Assembly: GCA_013398295.1 (NCBI GenBank)
Contig: VZSF01009132.1
Coordinates: 132,356 to 196,355 of the forward strand
From: Chionis minor
Lineage: Eukaryota; Chordata; Aves; Charadriiformes; Chionididae
DNA: 64,000 nt
Direction: 5' to 3'
Position numbers and translations under genes: made by a program. A model generated the notes under the pieces. That model was not told the DNA's origin, did not search any database, and worked only from the letters and a program-made list of their open reading frames with translations. This document shows, in pieces, positions 37,701-48,500 of this stretch (positions are counted from its first letter, which is position 1; each line of letters starts with the position of its first letter).

Positions 37701-38285
37701 ACTACAGCGTTATTTCTGTGTTACTATTTTGAGCTTAAGCAATAGATCTGCTGATCTTGTGTAGGCAGCCTGTGTTGTGTTCAGATCGAGTTCAGCTGCT
37801 GAAGGATCCTGTCCAAGATAAATGCAGTACTGGTGCCTCTGGCTCAAAAGGTTGCCAGGGGATCTTGTTTCACTTGTCCTGGATGTACAGTAACTGGTTC
37901 CAAAAGGACAGAAGACACATTTGAGACTTGTTTCTATGAGATCTTAATGCTGAAGCAGCACTTTGTCCCATCATCATTGCTGCTGTCTAGTTCTCACAGC
38001 ACCCTATGCTGGATGTTTTCTGAACCTACCTAGTTCCTGACATGTTCCAATAGTCCTTGCTTGTCCTTTGTGTGCGGTCTGCTTCAGGAGGGGGCTCTAA
38101 AAATGGCCGCTGTAGCTGGCTAGCCATGCTGCTTTTTCCTCTTAACTACAGAAGACTTTCTGCAAGCAAAACAAGTGTACAAAGAAGCTCTCAAGCAGGC
38201 ACAACAGAAGGGAGATGTTGCTTCTGCCCAGCATATCCGGGAAGAACTAGCTGAGCTGGCCAAGAGGACAAAGGCCTCCAAATAA
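34737..38285 (+). CDS. TTC19: Tetratricopeptide repeat protein 19, mitochondrial (5'-partial; nine coding exons visible)
   Basis: Inner-mitochondrial-membrane protein needed for respiratory complex III upkeep; in mammals it clears Rieske-protein (UQCRFS1) fragments. Visible exons: 34795-34868, 34951-35061, 35231-35269, 35825-35881, 36121-36182, 36717-36811, 37015-37169, 37472-37634, 38152-38285. They encode 296 residues and end in TAA. All splice phases agree. Helical TPR units are clear, for example LSVMKGELGEAERVLHQALR, MYEKALQI, DLATVLDAQGHYDEAYSYVK and NLAAILMHKEDFLQAKQVYK. The C-terminus REELAELAKRTKASK is shorter than the human one as I recall it. The mitochondrial presequence exon lies in the N-gap, so the start is unknown; the exon-2 frame needs one base from exon 1. 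The gene diverges from ZSWIM7 and converges with NCOR1. Confidence 0.95.
34795..34868 (+). CDS. TTC19: TTC19 coding exon 2
   Basis: The exon starts after CCCCGCAG and ends at GTGAGG. It encodes LSFFPKEAEEDGEDAIILLL then KRAK, matching the acidic linker and IIxLLKRAK of the human protein. Phase 1 in, 0 out. Confidence 0.93.
34951..35061 (+). CDS. TTC19: TTC19 coding exon 3
   Basis: A 37-codon exon that encodes the first visible TPR helix pair (GELGEAERVLHQALRLSHQA) and KAITYTYSM. The acceptor is CTCCGCAG and the donor GTAGGT. Confidence 0.95.
35231..35269 (+). CDS. TTC19: TTC19 coding exon 4 (39 nt)
   Basis: A small exon of 13 codons, MANVAFMQGQLDN, matching human MANLAFIRGQLEN. The acceptor is CTTCCAG and the donor GTGAGT. 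Confidence 0.94.
35825..35881 (+). CDS. TTC19: TTC19 coding exon 5
   Basis: A 19-codon exon AEKLYKASMSYLLAGDTKE, matching human AEQLFKATMSYLLGG. The acceptor is CTTTCAG and the donor GTATGT. Confidence 0.94.
36121..36182 (+). CDS. TTC19: TTC19 coding exon 6
   Basis: Encodes DDNAILEMSLKLASIYAAQK and two bases of the next Gln. The acceptor is CTGGCAG and the donor GTGAGT. Phase 0 in, 2 out. Confidence 0.94.
36717..36811 (+). CDS. TTC19: TTC19 coding exon 7
   Basis: Encodes HKLALAGYEFCILTLEEKIA and on to DVLP. The acceptor is TTTGCAG and the donor GTGAGA. Phase 2 in, 1 out. Confidence 0.94.
37015..37169 (+). CDS. TTC19: TTC19 coding exon 8
   Basis: Encodes EEKANTRLLLGMSLDSYARY and the TPR helix MYEKALQI up to GETHPQ. 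The acceptor is TTTGCAG and the donor GTGACG. Phase 1 in, 0 out. Confidence 0.95.
37472..37634 (+). CDS. TTC19: TTC19 coding exon 9
   Basis: Encodes a full canonical TPR (DLATVLDAQGHYDEAYSYVK and following) and the first helix of the next one (NLAAILMHK). The acceptor is GGTGCAG and the donor GTAGGT. Confidence 0.95.
38152..38285 (+). CDS. TTC19: TTC19 coding exon 10 (terminal)
   Basis: Completes the last TPR (EDFLQAKQVYKEALKQAQQK), then HIREELAELAKRTKASK and TAA. The 3'UTR continues to about 38470. Confidence 0.95.
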
Positions 38286-38447
38286 GTCTGGCCACGGAGT
38301 CCAGCCTTGAGGTGGCTGACAGCAGCAAGGGTCGGTCAGTACAAGCAGCCTGGGACCAGTTTGGTGCAATTCTCCATGGGAAGAGCAATGAGGAGTTTAA
38401 GGACTGCTTAACAAGAAGGGCTGCTATTGCCTAACAACTTAGCCCAA

Positions 38448-38453
38448 AATAAA
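38448..38453 (+). terminator. TTC19: Polyadenylation signal AATAAA of TTC19
   Basis: A canonical hexamer 162 bases after the TTC19 stop codon. It is the first one downstream, so the 3'UTR is short. Confidence 0.75.
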
Positions 38454-38474
38454 GTTGTGAAATATCAACTATGT

Positions 38475-39687
38475 AAATCATGGTGTTGTCTATGGTTGGA
38501 GAGACCCACTGTACTAGTGACTTAACTTTGCTGGCAGTCAAGACAAAGTGCAAATCTAGCCTGGCATTAATACTTGCAGTTCAGTCAAGCAGTAGCCGTT
38601 TGCTACTCCTGACTGTTCACAGAAGTATTCACTTTCAAAACCGGGCTATACTAAAGCTGAGTCATGAAAAAGAACAGGCAGGGATCGCCTCACTCCCTAC
38701 ATGCTGCTAGCGTAACAGGGTCTGCTTTTGTCAGCACTACAGCTCAGCAGCCATTAACTTCAACAGAGCATTTCCCAGACTATACCTGTACTGTGACAGA
38801 GCTGTAGCTCTGTGTCCTTTTCTAACAGGTTGCCTGAAGATCAAGTGTTTTTCTTCAAAGCGTTCAGCATCCAAAGATAGACCATGCCCTCTTGGAGGAG
38901 GGGTGAGACTGTTACCAGAGCTGTTGTCAGAAATAAAACACTTGGCTACCTTACCCCAGTCTAGAGCACGCGAAGTGCCAAAGCTGTCCTCCTGTCTTGG
39001 ATAGGTCAGTGCTAGAATGCTGAGGCTTCCTGTTGGAAAAGACGGTATGTACAAATTGTCAGGTTTGAAAGCTGCGCCCTTTCATGTGAATCTACTACGA
39101 GCAGCCTGCTCATCCCACAGAATTTTTCAGTTCTGTCCTGCAGGGAAGCCTAATGTTAAAGACAAAGTAGAATTAAAACTAGAAGTTACCAAATCCCTAT
39201 TTAGCTAGGACAGTAGAACTAACTGTAATTCCACTGCTAACCAAGCATTATTTTAACTTCTCATTTCATTTATAAGAACTTCAGCTGGTTGGTACAATCC
39301 TTAATGTCAATTGCATCATTATTAGTTTACTTACAGTAGCATTAGTGGCTTCAGCTCTGCTTAACTTTGAGCTGAGAAGAGGCATGCAGGTTTTCTAGAG
39401 TAGATGTTCACTGAAGTTGGAAAAACTTAAGTCACGTATACAGCTTTGTTCTCAGCAGGCTTGGAATTAAAACTATGGCTGTTACAGGCATGCTTGTATG
39501 ACTAGAAAGGCTCTAACACATTACAACTAATCGTCTTTAAAGTTCTGGGTTTTGGTTTTTAAGTGGCAGACCTTAGACACTCCAGCAGCACCCCCTAAGG
39601 GAAGTGTTTTGCCTGTTCTCATGAACATAGCTTGATGCTGCAAAACAAGAGGGAGACACAGGAAAAGCGAATGGAGAACTGATCCCC
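38475..39687. other. Convergent intergenic region TTC19-NCOR1
   Basis: About 1.2 kb between the two inferred polyadenylation sites. No coding exon, repeat family or RNA gene was recognised. Confidence 0.55.
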
Positions 39688-39693
39688 TTTATT
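39688..39693 (-). terminator. NCOR1: Probable distal polyadenylation signal AATAAA of NCOR1
   Basis: AATAAA on the minus strand, 2.66 kb past the NCOR1 stop codon. An alternative hexamer at 41341-41346 would give a 3'UTR near 1 kb. Which one is used cannot be told from sequence. Confidence 0.45.
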
Positions 39694-42354
39694 GATTGGT
39701 CTGAATCCAGAAGTCACTGTCTACTGAAGACATTGTGTGGAAAAAAAGAGAGAAGAGTTTTATGATGCATGGGATTTTCAAGTCTTAAATGATTTCATAT
39801 CAGAATCACGAAACATATCAAGATGAAAGCATTGTGAAAGCGCTGATCAGAAATCAGTTAAAAATTTGTAGTAAACTACACTTTGTAAACATGATTTACA
39901 AACACCTTCCTGTTTGAAACAGGTCAGATGTAATTCCATACTTGAAGATTACTGGAATTGTGGTAAACCCTAACTTAGGCTCTGGAGAGGCTTTTACACT
40001 GGAGACGTTAAAACTTGGATAACAAACAAAAAAGCAGCAACATTTTATGTGCAAATGCCACTCAAGCTGTATCTTAGGAGAAAGTGACTATCCTACTTTG
40101 GGTATCTCGCTGCTGCAGCAGCAATAACATGAAGCTTTGCAATGAACATGCTATAATTACTGTACAGTTAGCAAAGACATTTGTCTGTACATGCCTCTTT
40201 CACCTTGTATTTGTTACACTAAAAGTGAGAACAAGTGAATTTTTTAGAATGAAACTTAACTCTCCACTCCAAATTTAAATCTACAAAAAGGGCAGATCAA
40301 TTTGTTTTCCAGTATATGTTGCTGTGGGAACAAAAAAAAGAGTTAAAATAAGGGCACAGGTCTACAAACAGGATGAAAATGTCACTACTTTAAGCCAGAA
40401 GGGTAAAGGATGGGAGGCTGAGAAAAATCTTTCTTAGAGAAATACCACAAGGAGATTTAAGACTGCCAACTTACCTACTCTGATGCAGTGTTTTAAAAAA
40501 GTAGCAAAGTAATTCTGTATTTGCAACACAGTGTCATTTCCAAGTGAGTTCCTTGGATTTTTTCTTTCCCACATATAGGGCAAAAAGGCTTTCCTCTGAA
40601 GTAAATTTGCTATTGATAATAACCGATAGTGATAAATTTGCTGCTGATACTTCTTCCTGTTTGTAACTGGACCGTTACAGTCCTTCCATAAGATGTAGAG
40701 CTTACATGGCTTAAGGTTACACAGCTGCATTATACCTTCCATACAACGTATCGCAAATACAGTGTTAAATTAAAAATATTTTGACTGAAAAGTAACTTCA
40801 AGGCAAAGACCCTGTTCATCAGTGAGATGCAAAAGCAGTTTGGAATCTGACAGACCATGCCACCACCCAAATCAGTGCTATCTGTAAATCAGTCCTTCTA
40901 CCCCGGAAGGTTTAAATTAACTTCCTGAGGTCAGTGCAGAAGAAAAAAAAAAAAGATGCTTTTGAAGACAGATGTCAAAACACCCTGTGGTATCACTAAC
41001 CAGATGTATGTATAGATGAGCTACAACCATATCATAGCAGGCATCGATAGATAAATGATTTAGGAGACTCTCCTAGTACCATATACAATTTAAAAATAAA
41101 AATCACCCTAACAAGTATTGCACACTTTAGGAGTTAAGCCAAGCATTTGTAAGGACTTCCACCAAAAGCTTGCTCACAGGGCTAGGGATTGGGACGTAGA
41201 CTTTAAAATAATTATTACATAAAGATTTTAAAATCAGACTGGAGGAAGGTAAAAATCACAGTACCTATTTCAAACTGGTTGTAACAGTAGCCAAGTAGTT
41301 GACTCATGTGTTGCTCAATTATTCTATAAAAGCATTCTGTTTTATTTAAACTTGAGATGTAGAGGTTTTTCTTCTTAAAGGATTTATCAACCCGCCCAGA
41401 GCCTCTGTTCAGATAAGCCATTTGCTGTGGTTAAATATGACGGTAAAATTTAGTAGCCTGTTTTGACTGCATACAATGCAGAAACAGAAAACACTAAGAT
41501 AGGCTTTTGGGGCACAGTTAAAATTCCCAGTGTGCATAACAGTGAGGTATGCCTCCAGAAGCTGTTTGTTTTGTAGTTTTATCCTTTTAAAAATGAACCA
41601 TAACATACCCATGCAATAATATTTCTGCAGTGTTGCTAAATAAAACCAACTGCACCAAAAATTTACAATGTGGCAGAATTTAAAATTCAAGGAAATATAT
41701 CATCTTATTCCAGCGAACTGGACTATGTTAATGTACAGAATTATTAAGGGGTCAGTCTTAAAAATCAACATTTTCACAAGAGCTTGAACACCACTGAGAA
41801 AGTGTCTAGGGAAAAAAAAAATATATAAAAGCACAATGCCTGCTAGAAGTGGCACGGCATTAAATGAGCAATGATGCTAGGCTGGTCAGGAGGCTGGGGT
41901 TATGGTTAGGCTAGGCTGGTAGGGCAGCTAGGGTTATGAAGAGTACTCTACACTGGAGAAAATGCTTAAAAAAAATTACAAAATGACCCCCAAAGTTTAG
42001 GCAATGATTTGAACATAAGTACACCAGATACTATAGCAAGGGAAAAAACACTGCAAAAAGTACTCTCTATTTACAGAAGAATGATTTAAAGACGTTATGG
42101 TTTTCTTTACAAATAGATGTAGAACAGGAATAGTCCACATTTTTAAAAACTCTTTACATATTTATCTTTAGTAAGTCAACCTTCTTGATCACAATCCTCC
42201 AACACACGGCTGGTGCAGAAGGCATTTAACGGACTCTCCATCAATTCTTCATTGTGTGGCCCTTGCTCTCTTGGAAAGTCTCTATGGCCACTAGTCAAAA
42301 ATAGATTTCTTTTTTTGACCCGCAAATTTTTTTTTAAAAAAAAGTCTGCATAGT
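39694..42354 (-). other. NCOR1: NCOR1 3'UTR (inferred)
   Basis: AT-rich sequence without coding potential, downstream of the NCOR1 stop. It contains a small imperfect tandem repeat at 41876-41938. The extent depends on the polyadenylation site chosen. Confidence 0.5.
41876..41938. repeat. Two-copy imperfect tandem repeat, period 34
   Basis: Copy 1 at 41876-41904 and copy 2 at 41910-41938 both begin GCTAGGCTGGT and end GGGTTATG, with differences in the middle. It lies in the inferred NCOR1 3'UTR. Confidence 0.7.
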
Positions 42355-42542
42355 TCAGTCATCACTGTCAGACAGAGTCTCATATTGTGCTGAAAGCAGT
42401 GGTGCAGGCTCTCGCTCCCATATCCTGTTCTGTTGGTGAGTGGTTGCTTGGCTCATGGACGGTGGGGCACACGCAATGGATGTTGGCGGTGTACTGCTGA
42501 GCATCCTCATCGTCAACGGGTTGTAAGGAAACTGTGTTGAAC
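42355..42542 (-). CDS. NCOR1: NCOR1 terminal coding exon
   Basis: Encodes [20 protein letters not shown] through [14 protein letters not shown] and TGA (42357-42355). The acceptor is TGATTCAG. Confidence 0.95.
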
Positions 42543-45500
42543 CTGAATCAAAGAGAGTTTCTCCAAGTCAAAAACATGAGCTGTTCTGAAAGATCTGTCT
42601 CTGAAAGATAAGTCTGGTTTCGGTTGTGACAACCAGCAGAAATTCTGCTTCAGATAATTCTTACTGCTGTAATCTTTTGACCAACAGTCTATATCTGACC
42701 TCTCCACAAATACCACATCTGGTTTGTTAACTTTGAAGGAAACCCATTTCTCACCTGTTGATGAAGGCCTGTCTTCCCAGGCCCACACTGGAGTCTGCCT
42801 GTGGTAGTCCCCTTCTGAATGTACAGATGAGACAGAAGAAGGTCTTTCAGTTCCCAAATATCCCTGTCCGGGAATTGGAGACTTAGACTTCCTATTATTT
42901 GACTTGCTGATTAGCTTCTGCTTGCTGACTCCCCCTCCTGGAAACAGTAGGGACAGATATTAAAAAAAAAAATGTTACACTGCATTTTAGTCTATGGTTG
43001 TTTCTATAAATTATCACTTAACAGCAAACAGGACTTTCCACACTGGTGACCGCAGAGGCCAGTCTTTAGAAGACACTATTGCTAGAAAATCCCTATTGTC
43101 ATGACAATGGAGTTATATTTCCATTTTTAGGAAGGGAGATGTCTTCAGTTCAAGCTAGTTCCCACTATCACGTGTTGTTTATAGGTGATGTACCACACAA
43201 GTCATCAAACCACTGAGAAGCTCCAGGTGTCTAATACATCCTCTTATCTCTCCCCCGTTTCATCAGTGCTGACACTGTCCAAGAAATACTGGCTAATGCT
43301 CCCGAAGACACAAGCACCATTTAGAAAGCCAGGACCGCTAGAGGGAATAGAAACACCATCTATGACTTCCAGAGGAAAGACAGTGATTTTCAGTGACACC
43401 AAATTTAATTCAAACCTTTAGTTTACTTTTTTTTTTTCCTTTAAGACCATGCAATATTTAGGAGCTGCAATACCTCACCTGAATTTGGTGACGGATTAGC
43501 TTCTTCCCTACGTGTCTCACTACTTGCTGATACTGCAGCACTGGAACTGCCAGGTGCTACCGCAATGGATTGTGACATTACAACTCCGTGTTCCTCACTC
43601 TTGTCATCAAAGTTTCCCATCAATGCCTTCCTAATAATGTCTTCCAGACCCAGATTACTGGCAGGATCTGCAAAGGAATGACCCCTAGAACTCACTGCAC
43701 CTGGGAGATAAAAGAAAACACACAGGAAAAGGTGGGAGGGGCAGCAAACAACTTATCTCAGAGAAATTACATGGGGAATACTGGAAAATATTTTAGAGAT
43801 AGGCAGAAAGGTGGGAAAAAAATCCCAAAGATGAGATTTTATTTTAAAATGCAAAGCTACATGCTCCAAAGCAGCTCTCAATGGCTACATATTAGACATG
43901 CCAACAAACACTGAAGAGCAACATCATTAATGCCATTAAACATCAGACTGTTTGCAAGACAGTAAATTTTACTTTTTTTTAAATAGCAAAGAAAGCTGAG
44001 CATGCTGATTGTGATAGCATGGTAAGTAAGATCTGCACCTATTATTCAGTTGTAAGAGAAGAGACCAGAAGAATACTTCTCCCATTAATGATCCATACTA
44101 ATTTGTCTTATGAAGTGTGATTACTCCAGAAGATTGTCTTCCATCTAAATTAATGGAGATCAGTACTTTCTCCATATAAAAGACAGAAGCACTGTACCAG
44201 AAGGGGCAGCAACTGGCCAAAGTCATGTAAAGCCAATCTGTAGTACAACTCAAGATTCAGATTTGGCAGTTCTTATCTCCCACATTTCAGTTCAATTCTC
44301 CACCTCACTCGCCTCTTTACCACAGTAAGATTATGGGTTATGTTTAGTTTCCCCACCTCACAGAAAGTTAGCGGGGCTTATTGTTTATTTATCATAGACA
44401 AAATTTATCAGTAAGTATGTTAAATACAATAGTTTATAAAGTAAACTGCATTTGATGAAATGATAAGCTCAAGTTTTGTTGAACTACACTGTATTTATTT
44501 AAGTGAGATGCTAACCAATTTCACAACTTCTACTTTGGTATAGGGTTTGCAGAACACACGAATAAAACATTCTTGCCTACTTGCCTAAGTTCCCATTTAA
44601 AATATTTTCTGAAGCTTCCTTTGGTGATTTTGCTTTTCCCAAAGATACAGGAAACAAATTTTCATGTGGAATATTACTTTTTAACTTTTCATCATCTGTC
44701 TCATTTTTACTGGACTCCCCAAAGCATATAAATGAAAGATATTACATTAGGTTACTTTTTCTGAAACTTGTGTTGTTGTTCTACTGAAAATCTTACCTGA
44801 GGTAGTGACTGCAGGCAAATTGAATATTTCAGTCCCTGGCTGAGCAGTTGCTGCAATTAAAGCACAACATTTCATTGAGTTTTCTAGTACTGATGATCAC
44901 TACAAGTGATCACCACTAGTCCTAATGCACAAGAAACAATTACTCCAAACTGTTTTTTTCAATATCCTGTTTTTTCTTTCTCAGTCTTTTAAGATGAACG
45001 TGCATCTGTATCTTCTGAGGAAAATGGTCTACACAGGGTAAAGGTACCTTCTAAGGTTATGGCTGGCCTTCTTTTAAAGATGCTACTTCAGGAAGCAGAC
45101 TGATGTTTTGAAGTTTCACAGTCTATATACTTTAAAATGCAAAGCTGCATTTGATTTGCGAAATATGTATTTTAACACATGAACCTTACAGGCTGAGTAT
45201 TTGTATGCATTAAAAAAAAAAATCAATGACAATAACTTTGGAGTGACTAAACAGTTCCCCCAACATATTGCCTGTATTAGGTCTACTTTGAGAAGAAAGA
45301 TTTTCAACCGTAACACTGAATTCAATATATAAATTAAAATATTATTGGCAGCAATGGAAAATTTGTATGCCAAGCATGCACATGAAATTTTCAACAGAGC
45401 AAAATCTACCGTGCACACAATGGAGATCAAATCAAAATACTGCAGCCCTTACTGACACAGCCTTGTTTGTCAGAGTAAGATTAATTTGTTGCTCAATGCA

Positions 45501-48500
45501 AGAGCATTCACTTTCAAATAAACACTTTCTATTAGGTACTGAGTTCACAAACAGCTTAAACTCTTACTACTGATAATTTTTGACACAAGTTCTGTTAAGT
45601 TTTCTAGGAGAAAACCAAAAATACAGTTCTAGTGTCATATTCCACCATGTCAGTATCCATTACGGAAAGTATATTAAAATGTCTTTTTAACAGCTATAAT
45701 CATAAGGGCCAAGAAAACAAAACATTCAGTTTGTAAGACTTTCCAAAAGGAAAATGTGTAATAGTTAATGTTGATATGAAGCAAACTACAGACACAGTTA
45801 ACTAGAATGTCAGGTTTCAACAACTCATTAATTACGTGGGTTTTGTGTGGTTTACAGAAACTATTTCCATCTCTCAAATCAAACATTAAAAAGCTTAAGT
45901 GTGACAGTCCTACATACCAGCATTAAAAATAATAAAAAAAAATCTAATCATCTTCCAGTTCTCTGGTCATAAATTATGACATATGAATTTTACATTTGTA
46001 GATTTATATTCATTCATATGTTACTCAAAACATATTTAGGTTCGGGTATCTGTGGATGGCAGTCATGTAAAACTTAAGCTGGAAAAATTCAGTGAAAATG
46101 CAAGTCCTGCATACCCATGTCAGAGTCACCTCCACCAGACGAGTTCAGCTTTCGAAATATCTCCTGTTTCTTGGATTTTACCATTGGTGAAGTGTTCTCA
46201 AGTTTGGTGAAAAACGAAGGCAGGTAGCTTATACTACCTGGAGAGCGAGAGTCAGTCCTGCCAAGACCAACATGTCAAAGAGAGAGAACATTTTTCAAGG
46301 TGTGCATTCAAATCTTTCCAAAAGCAGTCAGGCAGAAACTGCCAGTGTTCATACGAGCTTTAAAACTCTTTCCTCAGCCTGTTTTTTGGGGACTAGACAA
46401 GTGTAATAACTCTCCAAGAACATCTGCTTTATCCAGGTAACAGGGTTTAAGATTCTACAGCTCACAGAAAAAGTGACCATGTCATCGTCTGTGCTGGAGA
46501 AGGGTACAGAGACGATGCTCTTACAAACAATCTGAGGGACGCTGACCTTCTGCCTTGCAACCGGCACTGCAAATGAGTAGGTGACAAAATGTTTAAGCTA
46601 GAAGCCCAAATACTCATCCTAGCTACTCCTCCTGCTTAGAATCTTCTTCTCACTCTTGTCCCCTGTATGCCACAAAAACATGTAATTCTTTTAAGTCTGC
46701 TCACCCACCCTGTCACACATGGCCTAAGCGAATAAGCTATTTCGGGCGTTCTTAGAAACCAGGTAAAATAACTTTACGGACTGGAATCTGGCTCGAGAGC
46801 TGCCAGTGAAGCCATCCTTCCTCTACGGCACAAATTCAGACCAGGATTCACATTCTGTATTTCATACCCCTTACCAATTTTACATTTGCAGTAGCTGGCA
46901 CACTTTCTGCACATGATTTCTGTCACATTAGCATTAAAAAATTGCTGAAGTAAACGTCAAACTGACAAGAGGTGCATTTTATCTTCAGATCTTAAAATAT
47001 GCAAATTTTAGGCTGCTTACAAAGATAATAAAAGCACTAGTATTCCAATGACAGAGTTTTAAGAAAAAATCCAAAACAACTAAAGCATGAATAAATTCAG
47101 ACGAAAAAAATCTAAGCTAATACCAGGGTCATGAACAACTTGCACTGTTCTCAAAAGTGGATAAAAATGATCAACTGTATGTTCGCTGTGGCACTTCAAA
47201 TATTTGAGTTTGTTTAAGCACCATCAATCAGGCAAATCAGCTTTAATTAGAGAAAAAAAACCCACCCCACACTTAAATTCTAAAAATCATCTAAAAACAA
47301 AGTAAAAGGACAAAGACTCTAGGTTTCCTAGGGCAAGATCCTTAAAATTCTAATTGCAATCTTCCCTGCCACGTTCCTGAAAATCCCTTTCCATCTAGCT
47401 AACATCCATCATGGACTACAATAACTCTGCCAGGAACTGCAGAGTGGAGAGGGAAAATAACAAGAAAAAGAGAATCAATTTAATCCATGTGATCCTTAAA
47501 TAAGTACAGGGTGAGCACGCTGGCTGCTACTCCTCTTCAGCAGGCAGCAAACAGAAGCATCCATTCCAACGTGCATCTGCCAGACATCCAAAGACACCAG
47601 CACTGATACAGTCTGCCAGGGATCCCATCTAGTTTTATGTTGCAGATCTGGCAGGCTGACAAATAGCCCTCGGAAACAGGGCTGCCCAATGCACAGACCT
47701 CCTGACACCCCACATTCACACCTCCTGGAAATTAAGCTCCTTAGCTTAGTGGTATTTCACGTGATAAGCTGCTCTAGAATCATGAGTGTTGGAAGCTTGG
47801 GCTCCTCCACACTTCCCCAGGAAGGCGATCAGGCAGAAGAAGCCTGAATTACTTAATAAAAACTGTAGAAATGGACGTTTCCCGAAAACCACTTCAATTT
47901 TCATAGAATCCTAGAATGGTTAGAGTTGGAAGGCACCTTAAAGATCATGTAGGTACAAACGCCCCTGCCCTGGGCAGGGACATCTTCCACCAGACCAGGT
48001 TGCTCCAAGCCTCATCCAACCTGGCCTTGAACCTCCAGGGATGGGGCAGCCACAGCTTCTCTGGGCAGCCTGGGCCAGGGGCTCACCACCCTCACAGGCA
48101 AGAATTTCTTCCTAACATCTGATCTAAATCTATCCTCTTTCAGTTTAAAACTGTCGCCCCTCGTCCTATTGCTACACTTTCTGATGAAGAGTCCCTCCCC
48201 AGCTTTCCTGGAGCCCCTTAAGTACTAGAAGGCTGCTACAAGGTGTCCCTGGAGCCTTCTCTTCTCCGGGCTGAACAATCCCAACTCTCCCAGCCTGTCC
48301 TCCCAGCAGAGGGGCTCCAGCCCTCTGATCATCTTTGTTGCCTCCTCTGGACCTGCTCTAACAGGTCCACGTCCTTCTTATGTTGGGGCCCCCAGAGCTG
48401 GGAGCAGCACTGTAGGTGGGGTGCCCTGAGAGTGGAGTAGAGAGGCAGAAACACCTGCCTAGACCTGCTGGCCACGCTGCTTTTGGTAGAAGTGTCACCC

